Origin: Bathymodiolus brooksi
Taxonomy: Eukaryota; Mollusca; Bivalvia; Mytilida; Modiolidae
Direction of reading: 5' to 3'
Assembly: GCA_963680875.1 (NCBI GenBank)
Contig: OY804579.1
Span: 81,085,095-81,149,094 of the forward strand
DNA length: 64,000 bases
Each line of letters opens with the position of its first letter. The first letter of the stretch is position 1. Made by a program: the position numbers and the translations under genes. A model generated the notes under the pieces. It saw nothing but the letters and a program-made list of their open reading frames with translations. It did not search any database and was not told the origin of the DNA. Of the stretch, positions 34,111 through 45,725 are shown in pieces.

Positions 34111-34624
34111 AAATGACAAATAAATGTAGTTTAATGCTACGTTAAATTTATACAGAAATAAAATGTTGGGTGATAAATCAGTGCAGAAATTTGGAAAGGG
34201 ATTGGCTATGGACGTTGAACACCTCTTACAGCAATATTTTAGTTATAGGGCTCCATAAATGAGTGCCTCATATATTTTAGAATGTCCCCTCGAATAGAAT
34301 GAACAAATACTTAGAAGTTCTCGATGGTGACCCACTCTGTCCATTATTTTTTCGTTTTCCCGTGGCAATATCTTCTTACAGCCATAGCCTTACCCTACCG
34401 CCATCTTTTTATCTATATAATTCATTAGTAGTAAGTATATTCTCGTCATGAATTTAGCTAACATACTGCTCACTTAATATCCAGTACAGAGGGCGAGTTG
34501 TATCCCAGTATTTGCATTTGTCCCGCGTACCTTGCAAATACTCCGTTTGAAGGAGTTTTGCCTCCTATTCTATTTAAGAGTAACGACAAGAGTCATCCAT
34601 ATTGATTTAGGTGCTATTTTCACA

Positions 34625-34942
34625 AGCATTCACTTCAGATGAAATTGCTATGTGTCTAATTGAACTAAAAAATGTCAACATTTTACAATTTGAGCGGTGT
34701 AATCCTATTTTGAAGCGCAAAGCATGTTTAAAAACACAGGATGCCTATATACTTTGTCGACTTTGTGGGTTGTGAAATTTCCATTTATATGTAGCAACAT
34801 TCCAGCAGCAATTGATGGAGGATTTCTGCTCACATGGAAGATACTGAGCCATTGGTTCGTTGTTCTTATCTTGAAGTCATCATTTAGAAAGTTTTGCGGT
34901 CGCCACTATGACTTAATAAGGCTTTTGTTTTGCATTCTTTAA
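34625..34942 (+). pseudogene. R1 reverse-transcriptase C-terminal fragment
   Basis: FPFICSNIPAA, then GGFLLTWKILSHWFVVLILK and SSFRKFCGRHYDL: the end of the R1 reverse transcriptase. Broken after the RHYDL stretch. Repeated with few changes at 41570-41770. Confidence 0.65.
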
Positions 34943-35560
34943 AACATAGAATTGACTGGTAACTTTTTTTATTGATATTGTTTGTCATAGTTCGTATATA
35001 TCATATATAAACATATGTTTTGAAGAAATTGATTTCTGAAGATTTATAAAAGTCAAACAGATTTACCTACATCTTTGTTATAGTTTGAAATGTCACTGAC
35101 ATTAATATTGTTATACGTACTAAACAATTGATATTTATAACAATTGTAACGAAAACAGTCATTAAAATATACAAGTTACAATCTAGCTATTGTTATATGT
35201 GGTATCGATTTTGAATGTCTTATACAATATCGTATTATACCTTGTAGCTTAGAACATTTCATTTAAAACATATTTTATTCATAAATAAATGAAATGGATT
35301 GGATAGCTTAGAACATAGTAAAGTACTCTCGACAATATAAATTTGCCTTACTTAATCATTAAGACCATGGATTTTCTCCATTGTTCTGACTGTCTACAGA
35401 TGGACAATATTGCTATGGGCCATCTGACAACAATATACAGTAGATTAAATGGTGTTAACGATTGTTGTGAAATGTCCCAAAGCATTATCAGCTGAATAAA
35501 AGATTAAATGTTTTATTAAATTTAATACTGTCAAGAAATAATAACTTTTATTAATAACAT
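34943..35560. other. Non-coding; mostly absent from copy 2
   Basis: About 480 bp of this stretch (from about 34933 to 35415) has no counterpart in copy 2, which joins 'gcttttgttttg' directly to 'gtggccatctgacaacaata'. Confidence 0.75.
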
Positions 35561-35856
35561 CTATATTTCCAAGCAGTATCTCTTTCCATTCTTGAAAATC
35601 ACCGCTTTTTTAATTGCATTAGGCACTGTTAGTGTCATGGTACATGCACTATCTTCATCAGTTGCACAATTTTCCTTGTTATCATTGTCATTCTTTTTCA
35701 CTGAGGTTGCTGTATTATCAGTATCACATGCTGTGATAGTCGGTTTTGGAGGCTGTAGTTCGTGACGACTGACACTATCATGTAACGCTTCAAATGGTCG
35801 TTTATACGTTTCCACTGGACCAGACTTGTGCCCGCTCCTGGACTTCACACTTGAAT
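35561..35856 (-). CDS. Unrecognised terminal exon (copy 1)
   Basis: A 296-bp minus-strand exon after an acceptor (GCAGTTTCAG, upstream of 35856), phase 1, ending in TAG. It encodes about 97 residues of hydrophilic, low-complexity protein: SSVKSRSGHKSGPVETYKRP, an Asp/Asn-rich TDNTATSVKKNDNDNKE, then TMTLTVPNAIKKAVIFKNGK and RYCLEI. The copy at 41942-42216 keeps the same acceptor, phase and frame for most of its length despite several amino-acid changes and an in-frame deletion, which suggests it is or was translated. No domain is recognised. The phase matches the exons of genes A and B, but no link is shown. No earlier exon was found. Confidence 0.5.
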
Positions 35857-36239
35857 CTGAAACTGCTTATGCATGACCCATGAACATTTCATGTATTAGT
35901 TTATAATGGTTCACTTGTACATTTTTAATTTACAAATAGTATTCACTAAATGAATAGAAATAGTTTGACAGATAACTGTGTTTATAAAGTATATTTAACA
36001 ATCAATGATGACATTTTATTGTCTTAATTACTTTACAATGTTCTAAGTTTGTAAGAACAGGGATTATCATGTTCTTACATATACATAAATGCATTATTTT
36101 CCTTTGTTCTTTTCTTGGTCTATATACCAGAATGTAAACAGCCGCTAAGAACTATGAATTAATAAATTCATATACTCTGAATATGGGCTGCATTTTTATT
36201 ACTCTCAGAGAGTCTTGTAATAATCAACGACTTATATCT

Positions 36240-36475
36240 ATGTGATATTGCATGGCTTCATGCTACAAATGTGATATTGCATGGCTTCATGCTACAAATG
36301 TGATATTGCATGGCTTCATGCTACAAATGTGATATTGCATGGCTTCATGCTACAAATGTGATATTGCATGGCTTCATGCTACAAATGTGATATTGCATGG
36401 CTTCATGCTACAAATGTGATATTGCATGGCTTCATGCTACAAATGTGATATTGCATGGCTTCATGCTACAAATCA
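36240..36475. repeat. 29-bp minisatellite, 8 units
   Basis: TGTGATATTGCATGGCTTCA + TGCTACAAA repeated eight times with no visible variation, ending at 'caaatcatttatacc'. Copy 2 has twelve. Confidence 0.95.
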
Positions 36476-36654
36476 TTTATACCACTGGTTTCCGAGTTAA
36501 ACGATTAACACGGAACACCGTGGTATAAATATTACCTGTGCCTTTGTCTACAGAAATAATAATAATAATATAATGTATCTATATACTATATTTTTTCATC
36601 AAGCAGCAATAATTATTAGAAATTGGTGTACTGGATACAAAATAATGGTATACA

Positions 36655-36770
36655 GTTTGTTAGTGACTTACGGCAGGTCGATTGTTTTTACCGGATACTC
36701 CGGTTTTCACCACCAATAAAACTTACCACCACGATATAGCTGAAATATTGTTGAACACCACAAACTAGAG
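36655..36770 (+). repeat. SINE family A, 5'-truncated copy
   Basis: 'gtttgttagtgacttacggc', 'accggatactccggttttca', 'cgatatagctgaaatattg'. The tRNA-like head is missing. Duplicated at 43193-43308. Confidence 0.65.
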
Positions 36771-36974
36771 TACAACATTTAGCATGAAAAAATAAGATGA
36801 AACGATTCTTTAGAAATCAATAACTTAATAGTACACAGAAAAAAATGGCGTTGTAAAAATCTTTTAATGCAAACTGCAAGCTCGCGCATAACGTATGGTT
36901 TGAAGCATATAGACCTGATACACTTGAGCGGCTGGTATATTACTATCAACGTATGGATTGTTTGAACAGTTGTT

Positions 36975-37135
36975 TCTAGAAGGGCTCATGTTTTCTGTAT
37001 AGTGGTGTCCAACACATTTTGTGTTTTGTTTTTGTTTTGTTTTTCTTCGTCTTGTCTACTCTATGCTGCCAGTTTCTCTGGATAGTCCATTTTTGATTGC
37101 CCTTTCGGTATTCTCTAAAGTTCATTGATATAGAG
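36975..37135 (+). repeat. R2 3' tail copy
   Basis: 'agaagggctcatgttttctg', 'tagtggtgtccaacacattt', 'cttcgtcttgtctactctat', 'agtttctctggatagtccat', 'gattgccctttcggtattct'. Repeated at 43510-43670. The open frames here are shadows. Confidence 0.6.
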
Positions 37136-37484
37136 TATGGTAGAAGGGTAACCGTTGCTGTCAATTTCGATAGAAATGTCAGAAAATGAGGCAGATAAAG
37201 CTGTTTCTGTTGTTTCTTTTATCGTATGTTCTTTGAGAAATATTACTGGAAACTTTTAGTAATAAATTGACAGAATATACATGAATGTGAGATTAAAGGC
37301 TTTAGAATCTGTCATTTTTTGTCATTGATGAGGGTGTTTATTAACTCTGTCGTATGAGTAGGAATAGAGGAACACATCATCAAGGAGAAGGGCACAGCTT
37401 GTTCCATGGAGATGCCGGTGAGTTGGTGAAAAATGTTGAAGCAGATATATGATTAATTATAAGTTATTTTGGTATTGCAAGCTC

Positions 37485-37715
37485 ATTGAGTGAGTCAGCG
37501 ATTGTTGTATAACGTCAAATGGGCAATGTTTCAGCTATTACATAGCGAGAACAAGTTAAATTCGATGATATGATATTGATGTCCTCTTTGTACTAGACCA
37601 ATGGACTTAGTTGGGGGATATGATGTTTTCAACAATAGTTCAGTTTTATCGTGACGGTCAGTGTTATTGGTGGAGGAAACCGGAGTACCCGGAGGAAACC
37701 ACTCCATCCAGATTT
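37485..37715 (+). repeat. SINE-B fragment joined to reversed SINE-A fragment
   Basis: SINE-B words ('gcgattgttgtataacgtc', 'atgtcctctttgtactagac') run to about 37615, then reversed SINE-A words ('tcaacaatagttcagtttta', 'gacggtcagtgttattggtg', 'gtacccggaggaaaccac') to 37708. Repeated at 44025-44250. Confidence 0.6.
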
Positions 37716-37719
37716 TTAC

Positions 37720-38850
37720 ACTTCAGAAAATATAATTAACATAGAGATCTAATGGATAGCTTTTTTTCCTTTATAATGGACAAACAATTTTGAAATTAAT
37801 TGTCAGAATTCGTATATATATGTAATTTCAATCGTTTGAAGGAACTGAGTTAGATTGAAATTAATTTCTTCTAGTTATCTGCCCATAGACCGTTACGTAT
37901 TTTACCGCCGTTCGTTAAAATACCATTCAGCACAACAGTGCCGACTCGATTGGACGTGTTTTACTTCGTTAGTTAAATTTTATCTTGTTTCAGGAAAACT
38001 TTTCTTCTTTATTCCATATTAACATTTCATAAAGTTTTTTTGTTTTTTGCACTACAGATAGTGCATACATATCTTTAGAAATGCCTGTACCAAGTCAGGA
38101 TCATTACGGTTTTCACAGTTTTCCGGTTGTTGACTGATTTTGTATGTCTATTTACTTATGAGTTTTGACTTTCCCTTTGTAAGATTGTTCGGAGTTCGGT
38201 AATTTTGTTATTACCCTTATTTAATACAGATTTTTTCAAGATAAATTTTAAAGAAGGTTTTGACCTTAAGATGATGACAACTAACATGCTTCAAATGGAT
38301 ATTACTATCAAATATTGTACTTTTTAACAGGTGTTATTTAAAAGGATTTTTTTTTAAAAGTTGAATGATTAATTGACAATGATTAGATTTTCATACGTGT
38401 TACAAAATATGAAACAGAGATACAAATTAGTATTATTGGATATGTAGGAAAAACTATGAAATGAATTAAATATTTATATGATTTGTTAGCTGCCTCTATC
38501 TTTGATTAATCGGTAATATTTGTTAATAGGAATAAGAAGATAAGATTTAAAATTATTTAAGAAAAAAGATTATTAAGTCATTAAATAAACTCTTTAGTTA
38601 ATAAAAATGCCTATAAAAATTTATTAGTGTCGAAGATTTACCCTAATACCATTAATTGTCTTAGAAAAAAATCAGTTCTTAGGCTAATCTAATCTAAATT
38701 GAATATTATTATTCTATGTTCCATTTCACACGTCAACGAACTCTATCATTTGTTATGCACATTAAAAAACATGAATCGTTGTGAGAGTTCAGGATAAATA
38801 GGTAACAAATGTTTTTTTCCAACCACAGTTTTAAGCGATGACAAGAGGAA
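37720..38850. other. Non-coding, no gene recognised
   Basis: AT-rich and part of the duplicated segment. It is conserved between the copies only to the same degree as its surroundings, so there is no sign of selection. Confidence 0.45.
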
Positions 38851-38854
38851 GAAG

Positions 38855-39165
38855 AGTTTTAAGATACCAAAGGGGTAATCAGATTCCGTAAAACGATGAA
38901 CGACAGGCAACACAATGATCAAAAGAAAAATGACAAACGTGAAAGCAACGATCTACAAACCACTACACAGAAAACTAAAGATCGAGCAACACGAGCTCAG
39001 GTGCACCGGAAATGTAAGCAGCTACTGCTCCACTATTGGCGCCCATCGTGTTACTCTAGTTACAACCCCGATGATGAGTCATGAACGGTTAGTGCTTACG
39101 ATAAGTGGAACATGTTCGTGGTCATGTTTGACACATATATTCCGTAACGGATTAAACCAGTTTTA
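38855..39165 (-). mobile_element. R1 3' tail, reversed (copy 1)
   Basis: 'gataccaaaggggtaatcag' at 38869 begins the inverse of the R1 terminal words, followed by 'gatctacaaaccactacaca', 'gatcgagcaacacgagctca' and 'gtgttactctagttacaacc'. Ends in coding-side words near 39160. A C-run follows at about 39176-39190. Confidence 0.7.
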
Positions 39166-39999
39166 AGCGGCCGAAGCCCCCCCCCCCCCCTCTTCATATT
39201 AAAATGCTGTCGTCATGCAAAAATTTTCCAGATGTGATAATACTAATAAATATATAGAAATATGTTTTCTGTCCTTCCGTATAGTGTATGACCATTCATT
39301 GTATCACTGTACACTAGCGTATGAATGCAGTTTTTGGAGAAGTGCATAGACCATATCACTACAATGTATCTTTCTGGAGAAAACTAGAGAGGAGAGTAAT
39401 ATTCAGTCCTTCCTTTTGATTTTGACTGCATACTTTTTTTTTGCTTTACCATTGGGAGATCAAGGAGAAGATGTATCTATGTGGTATCTATGTAAATAAC
39501 TGGAATACTATCCTCGTTTATGAAATGTAAAACTGGAAACCAATCTCGGATGATTTCCGGATTTTAATTATATTGGACCGGGCTCGGTCTAATATACCAT
39601 ACATTGGACCGACTTGCTTACAAAGAAAAATAGTGTAAATAAAAACGTAAAGTATAATATTATACAATGTTAAATATTCATGTTTTATTTCCAGCTTGAG
39701 TGATGCATGTGCAAACAGATTTCTACAAAATCTTTAACAATGATACCAAATATCAAATCCTTCATGGACAACTTCAACTGTATCTATATCATAAAAGGAA
39801 TCTTTGGGCTCAGTATAGATGACCGAGGGATACAATGATACGGTTAACAATCTCAGATATTTCTAAGTATAAAGATAATCTTACATCACGACTTCTTGAA
39901 TAAACAATACTCAGGTAAATGGTAGAATTGTATTGGTTCAGGAATCCTTAGTAACCAGAGAAAGCCATCTTGCTTAGACCCGGAATCGGACTGACAACT

Positions 40000-40203
40000 T
40001 CAGGTGATATCACAGGCAGATGTAAACCAAATTACCACACGATCGATGCCATGTTGACATCTTTCACGAAAACGCTGCATCAGTCGTACAATGATGGAAT
40101 GGTTAACCCTGAAGTGGTCTGCCACCCTTCTATGGCTAAGACCACCGTTATGCATGCCAAGAGCTTGCCACCTTTCTGGTATGGTTAATTTTCGCCGCAC
40201 CAT
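40000..40203 (-). pseudogene. Tc1 transposase N-terminal fragment created by the duplication
   Basis: Reads MVRRKLTIPERWQALGMHNG to IIVRLMQRFRE, the first helix-turn-helix of the Tc1 transposase, then at about 40066 runs into unrelated sequence (RCQHGIDRV...) that is the end of copy 1. This is a 5' fragment made by the duplication breakpoint. The only promoter-side features are the Tc1 right terminal repeat at about 40440-40470. Confidence 0.85.
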
Positions 40204-41569
40204 ACCAAACCAAAAGAAAATGAAACTTAAAACTCTACACAAAACAAATCAGCTTTCGTTCGCAAACACAAATGTTGAAAAGTACACGTGGCACTTTACA
40301 CACCCTGTCATATACATATAAATAAAAATCGATCAATAACCTGTTTCACAGGTAAGTAAGTATGTGTGTACAGGTAACGAAAACAGCAAACCGATTTGAA
40401 ATGAGTTCATTATTAGAAAAGATATGATTGAAACAAGTCAAGTGGTGCTTAACTTTTGTCGGACTGTATATAATACTGAAGGAGACAAGCTACATAGAAA
40501 ACTGCTGGTGTTAGCAAAGCATACATTAAGTACTACAGTATACCTTTAAACTGTTTATGACCTTTGTTGTTTTTGTATTGTTTTTGTTATTTTGTTCACA
40601 AGGACTTTTAAATTATGTGGTTTTCCAATATTTTGACTACGAACATACATGTACCTGGGGAAAGTTATTTCAGAAACGCGTCGTGAGCACTGAATTATAT
40701 ATCTACGTTTGTATTTACTACTGCGCCGGTTGTTTGTAGGAGGGCTCATATCTTATTTATGTTGCTTGTGCTTATGCGTATAAAAACTACATACAATTAG
40801 AGAGCTCCTGGGGTCATATTTTAGCTTTCTTTGCTGTGTTTTACTGTTTTGTTTGTCTTCGTCCTGTGTCCTGTGCCAAATGGTGCTAGTGTCTCTGGAT
40901 TATTCATTCTCGATTGCTACTTCTGCTTTCCTTAGCATATATATTTATAATACAAATGACAAATAAATGCATTTTAATGCTACGTTAAATCTATACAGAA
41001 AAAAAATGTTGGGTGATAAATCAGTGCAGAAATTTGGAAAGGGATTGGTTATGGACGTTGAACACCTCTTACAGCAATATTTTAGTTATATGGCTTCATA
41101 AATGAGTGCCTCATCATATATTTTAGAATATCCTCTCTACTAGAATGAACACATACTTAGAAGTTCTCGATGGTGACCCACTCTATCCATTATTTTCTCG
41201 TTTTCCCGTGACAATATCTTCTTACAGCCATAGCCTTACCCTCCCACCATCTTTTTATCTATATAATTTATTAGTAGTAAGTATATTCTCGTCATGAATT
41301 TAGCTAACATATTGCTCACGTAATATCCAGTACAGAGGACGAGTTGTATCCCAGTATTTGCATTTGTCCCGCGTACCTTGCAAACACTCCGTTTGATGGA
41401 GTGTTACCTCCTATTCTATTTAAGAGTAACGACAAGAGTCATCCATATTGATTTAGGTGCTATTTACACAAGCTTTCACTTCAGATGAAATTGCTATGTG
41501 TCTAATTTTACTAAAAAAGGTCAACATTTTACATTTTGAGCGGTGTAGTCCTGTTTTGAAGCGCAGAGC

Positions 41570-41770
41570 ATGTTTAAAAACGCAGGATGCCTATATACTT
41601 TGTCGACTTTGTGGGTTAAGAAATTTACATTTATGTGTAGCAACATTCCAGCAGCACTTGATGGAGGATTTCTGCTCACATGGAACATACTGAGCCAATG
41701 GTTCGTTGTTCTTATCTTGAAGTCATCATTTAGAAAGTGTTGCGGTCGCCACTATGACTTAATAAGGCTT
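41570..41770 (+). pseudogene. R1 reverse-transcriptase C-terminal fragment (copy 2)
   Basis: The counterpart of 34724-34942: FTFMCSNIPAA, GGFLLTWNILSQWFVVLILK, then SSFRKCCGRHYDL. It differs from copy 1 at several residues and continues into the deletion junction near 41778. Confidence 0.65.
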
Positions 41771-41941
41771 TTGTTTTGGTGGCCATCTGACAACAATATA
41801 CAGTAGATTAAATGGTGTTTACAATTGTAGTGAAATGCCCCAAAGCATTATCAGCTGAATAAAAGATTAAATGTTGAATTAAATTTAATACTGTCAAGAA
41901 ATAATAACTTTTATTAATAACATCTATATTTCCAAGCAATA

Positions 41942-42216
41942 TCACTTTCTATTCTTGAAAATCACCACTTTTTTAATTGCATTTAGCACGGTTAGAGTCA
42001 TGGTACATGCACTATCTTCATCAGTTGCACAATTTTCCTTGTTATCATTGCCATTCCTTTTCACTGAGGTTACTGTATTATCAGTATCACATGCTGTGAT
42101 AGTCGGTTTTGGAGGCTGTAGTGCGTGACTGACACTATCATGTAGCGTTTCAAGTGGTCGTGTATACGTTTCCACTGCATCAGACCTTTGCCCGCTCCTG
42201 GACTTCACACTTGAAT
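41942..42216 (-). CDS. Unrecognised terminal exon (copy 2, shortened)
   Basis: The counterpart of 35561-35856 with the same acceptor and phase. It encodes SSVKSRSGQRSDAVETYTRP and the same Asp/Asn-rich middle, but ends at KNRK with a TGA created where copy 1 reads AGA in KNGKRYCLEI, so the last six residues are lost. One or two codons near SHALQ are also deleted in frame relative to copy 1 (SRHELQ). Function unknown. Confidence 0.45.
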
Positions 42217-42411
42217 CTGAAACGGCTTATGCATGACCCAGGAACATTTCATGTACTAGTTTATAATGGTTCACTTGTACATTTTTAAATTACAAATAGT
42301 GTTCACTAAATGGATAGAAATAGTTTGACAGATAACTGTGTTTATAAAGTATATTTTACAATCAATGATGATATTATATTGTCTTAATTACTTTACAATG
42401 TTCTAAGTTTA

Positions 42412-42500
42412 TAAGAACAATGATGATCCCTGTCTTCATGATAAGTATTCACTTCGCTCGCACTTATTCATGAAGACAGGGATTATCATGTTCTTACATA
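42412..42500. repeat. Perfect-like hairpin present only in copy 2
   Basis: Arm AAGAACAATGATGATCCCTG continuing TCTTCATGATAAGT, loop ATTCACTTCGCTCGC, then the inverse arm ACTTATTCATGAAGACAGGG continuing ATTATCATGTTCTT. Arms are about 34 bp with two small bulges. Copy 1 at about 36055 has only the outer sequence. Confidence 0.9.
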
Positions 42501-42659
42501 TACATAGATGCATTCTTTTCCTTTGTTCTTTTCTTGGTCTATATACCAGAATGTAAACAGCCGCTAAGAACTATGAAATAATAAATTCATATACTCTGAA
42601 TATGGGCTGCATTGTTATTACTCTCAGAGAGTCTTGTAATAATCAACGACTTATATCTA

Positions 42660-43010
42660 TGTGATAGTGCATGGCTTCATGCTACAAATGTGATATTGCA
42701 TGGCTTCATGCTACAAATGTGATATTGCATGGCTTCATGCTACAAATGTGATATTGCATGGCTTCATGCTTCAAATGTGATATTGCATGGCTTCATGCTA
42801 CAAATGTGATATTGCATGGCTTCATGCTACAAATGTGATATTGCATGGCTTCATGCTACAAATGTGATATTGCATGGCTTCATGCTACAAATGTGATATT
42901 GCATGGCTTCATGCTACAAATGTGATATTGCATGGCTTCATGCTACAAATGTGATATTGCATGGCTTCATGCTACAAATGTGATATTGCATGGCTTCATG
43001 CTACAAATCA
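42660..43010. repeat. 29-bp minisatellite, 12 units
   Basis: The same unit as 36240-36475. One early unit reads GATAGTG and another GCTTCAAAT; the rest are uniform. Confidence 0.95.
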
Positions 43011-43187
43011 TTTATACCACTGGTTTCCGAGTTAAACGATTAACACGGAACACCGTGGTATAAATATTACCTGTGCCTTTGTCTACAGAAATAATAATAA
43101 TAATATAATGTATCTATATACTATATTTTTTCATCAAGCAGCAATAATTATTAGAAATTGGTGTACTGGATACAAAATAATGGTATA

Positions 43188-44250
43188 CAGTTTGTTAGTG
43201 ACTTACGGCAGGTCGATTGTTTTTACCAGATACTCCGGTTTTCACCACCAATAAAACTGACCACCACGATATAGCTGAAATATTGTTGAACACCACAAAC
43301 TAGAGTAAAACATTTAGCATGAACAAATAAGATGAAACGATTCTTTAGAAATCAATAACTTAATAGTACACAGAAGAAAATGGCGTTGTAAAAAATCTTT
43401 TAATGCAAACTGCAAGCTCGCGCATAACGTATGGTTTGAAGCATATAGACCTGATACACTTGAGCGGTTGGTATATTACTATCAACGTATGGATTGTTTG
43501 AACAGTTGTTTCTAGAAGGGCTCATGTTTTCTGTATAGTGGTGTCCAACACATTTTGTGTTTTGTTTTTGTTTTGGTTTTCTTCGTCTTGTCTACTCTAT
43601 GCTGCCAGTTTCTCTGGATAGTCCATTTTTGATTGCCCTTTCGGTATTCTCTAAAGTTCATTGATATAGAGTATGGTAGAAGGGTAACCGTTGCTGTCAA
43701 TTTCGATAGAAATGTCAGAAAATGAGGCAGATAAAGCTGTTTCTGTTGTTTCTTTTATCGTATGTTCTTTGAGAAATATTACTGGAAACTTTTAGTAATA
43801 AATTGACAGAATATACATAAATGTGAGATTAAAGGCTTTAGAATCTGTCATTTTTTGTCGTTGATGAGGGTGTTTATTAACTCTGTCGTATGAGTAGGAA
43901 TAGAGGAACACATCATCAAGGAGAAGGGCACAGCTTGTTCCATGGAGATGCCGGTGAGTTGGTGAAAAATGTTGAAGCAGATATATGATTAATTATAAGT
44001 TATTTTGGTATTGCAAGCTCATTGAGTGAGTCAGCGATTGTTGTATAACGTCAAATGGGGAATGTTTCAGCTATTACATAGCGAGAACAAGTTAAATTCG
44101 ATGATATGATAGTGATGTCCTCTTTGTACTAGACCAATGGACTTAGTTGGGGGTATGATGTTTTCAACAATAGTTCAGTTTTATCGTGACGGTCAGTTTT
44201 ATTGGTGGAGGAAACCGGAGTACCCGGAGGAAACCACTCCATCCAGATTT
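43188..44250 (+). repeat. Duplicated SINE and R2 pieces of copy 2
   Basis: Counterparts of 36655-37715: SINE-A fragment (43193-43308), R2 tail (43510-43670), SINE-B fragment (44025-44150) and reversed SINE-A fragment (44155-44250). Small differences include 'gtcagttttattggtgg' in place of 'gtcagtgttattggtgg'. Confidence 0.65.
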
Positions 44251-45394
44251 TTACACTTCAGAAAATATAATTAACATAGAGACCTAATGGATAGCTTTTT
44301 TTCCTTTATAATGGACAAACAATTTTGAAATTAATTGTCAGAGTTCGTATATATATGTAATTTCAATCGTTTGAAGGAACTGAATTAGATTGAAATTAAT
44401 TTCTTCTAGTTATCTGCCCATAGACCGTTACGTATTTTACCGCCGTTCGTTAAAATACCATTCAGCACAACAGTGCCGACTCGATTGGACGTGTTTTACT
44501 TCGTTAGTTAAATTTTATCTTGTTTCAGGAAAACTTTTCTTCTTTATTCCATATTAACATTTCATATAGTTTTTTTGTTTTTTGCACTACAGATAGTGCA
44601 TACATATCTTTAGAAATGCCTGTACCAAGTCAGGATCATTACGGTTTTCACAGTTTTCCGGTTGTTGACTGATTTTGTCTGTCTATTTACTTATGAGTTT
44701 TGACTTTCCCTTTGTAAGATTGTTCGGAGTTCGGTAATTTTGTTATTACCCTTATTTAATACAGATTTTTTCAAGATAAATTTTAAAGAAGGTTTTGACC
44801 TTAAGATGATGACAACTAACATGCTTCAAATGGATATTACTATCAAATATTGTACTTTTTAACAGGTGTTATATAAAAGGATTTTTTTTTAAAAGTTGAA
44901 TGATTAATTGACAATGATTAGATTTTCATACGTGTTACAAAATATGAAACAGAGATACAAATTAGTATTATTGGATATGTAGGAAAAACTATGAAATGAA
45001 TTAAATATTTATATGATTTGTAAGCTGCCTCTATCTTTGATTAATCGGTAATATTTGTTAATAGGAATAAGAAGATAAGATTTAAAATTATTTAAGAAAA
45101 AAGATTATTAAGTCATTAAAAAAACTCTTTAGTTAATAAAAATATCTATAAATATTTATTAGTGTCGAAGATTTACCCTAATACCATTAATTGTCTTAGA
45201 AAAAAATCAGTTCTTAGGCTAATCTAATCTAAATTGAATATTATTATTCTATGTTCCATTTCACACGTCAACGAACTCTATCATTTGTTATGCACATTAA
45301 AAAACATGAATCGTTGTGAGAGTTCAGGATAAATAGGCAACAAACGTTTTTTTCCAACCACAGTTTTAAGCGATGACAAGAGGAAGAAGAGTTT

Positions 45395-45725
45395 TAAGAT
45401 ACCAAAGGGGTAATCAGAATCCGTAAAACGATGAACGACAGGCAACACAATGATCAAAAGAAAAATGACAAACGTGAAAGCAACGATCTACAAACCACTA
45501 CACAGAAAACTAAAGATCGAGCAACACGAACTCAGGTGCACCGGAAATGTAAGCAGCTACTGCTCCACTATTGGCGCCCATCGTGTTACTCTAGTTACAA
45601 CCCCGATGATGAGTCATGAACGGTTAGTGCTTACGATAAGTGGAACATGTCCGTGGTCATGTTTGACACATATATTCCGTAACGGATTAAACCAGTTTTA
45701 AGCGGCCGAAGCCCCCCCCCCCCCC
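45395..45725 (-). mobile_element. R1 3' tail, reversed (copy 2) and C-run
   Basis: Counterpart of 38855-39190, with the same order of words and a C homopolymer at about 45712-45725. Confidence 0.7.

Larger units (their letters stand above)
33188..40066. repeat. Segmental duplication, copy 1 (~6.88 kb)
   Basis: CGAAAACGCTGCATCAGTCG at 33188 recurs at 40067, and nearly all sequence that follows is repeated in the same order and orientation up to 46602. Copy 1 contains the Tc1 right part, R1/R2 tails, an RT fragment, an unrecognised terminal exon, eight 29-bp minisatellite units, SINE pieces, a reversed R1 tail and a C13-type run. It ends at GTTGACATCTTTCA, where it meets the start of copy 2. 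Confidence 0.95.

Noticed and set aside
38896..39166. Open frames of 62 and 83 codons, repeated at 45431-45701
   Set aside because: They lie within a reversed R1 tail, a non-coding 3' region of a retroelement.
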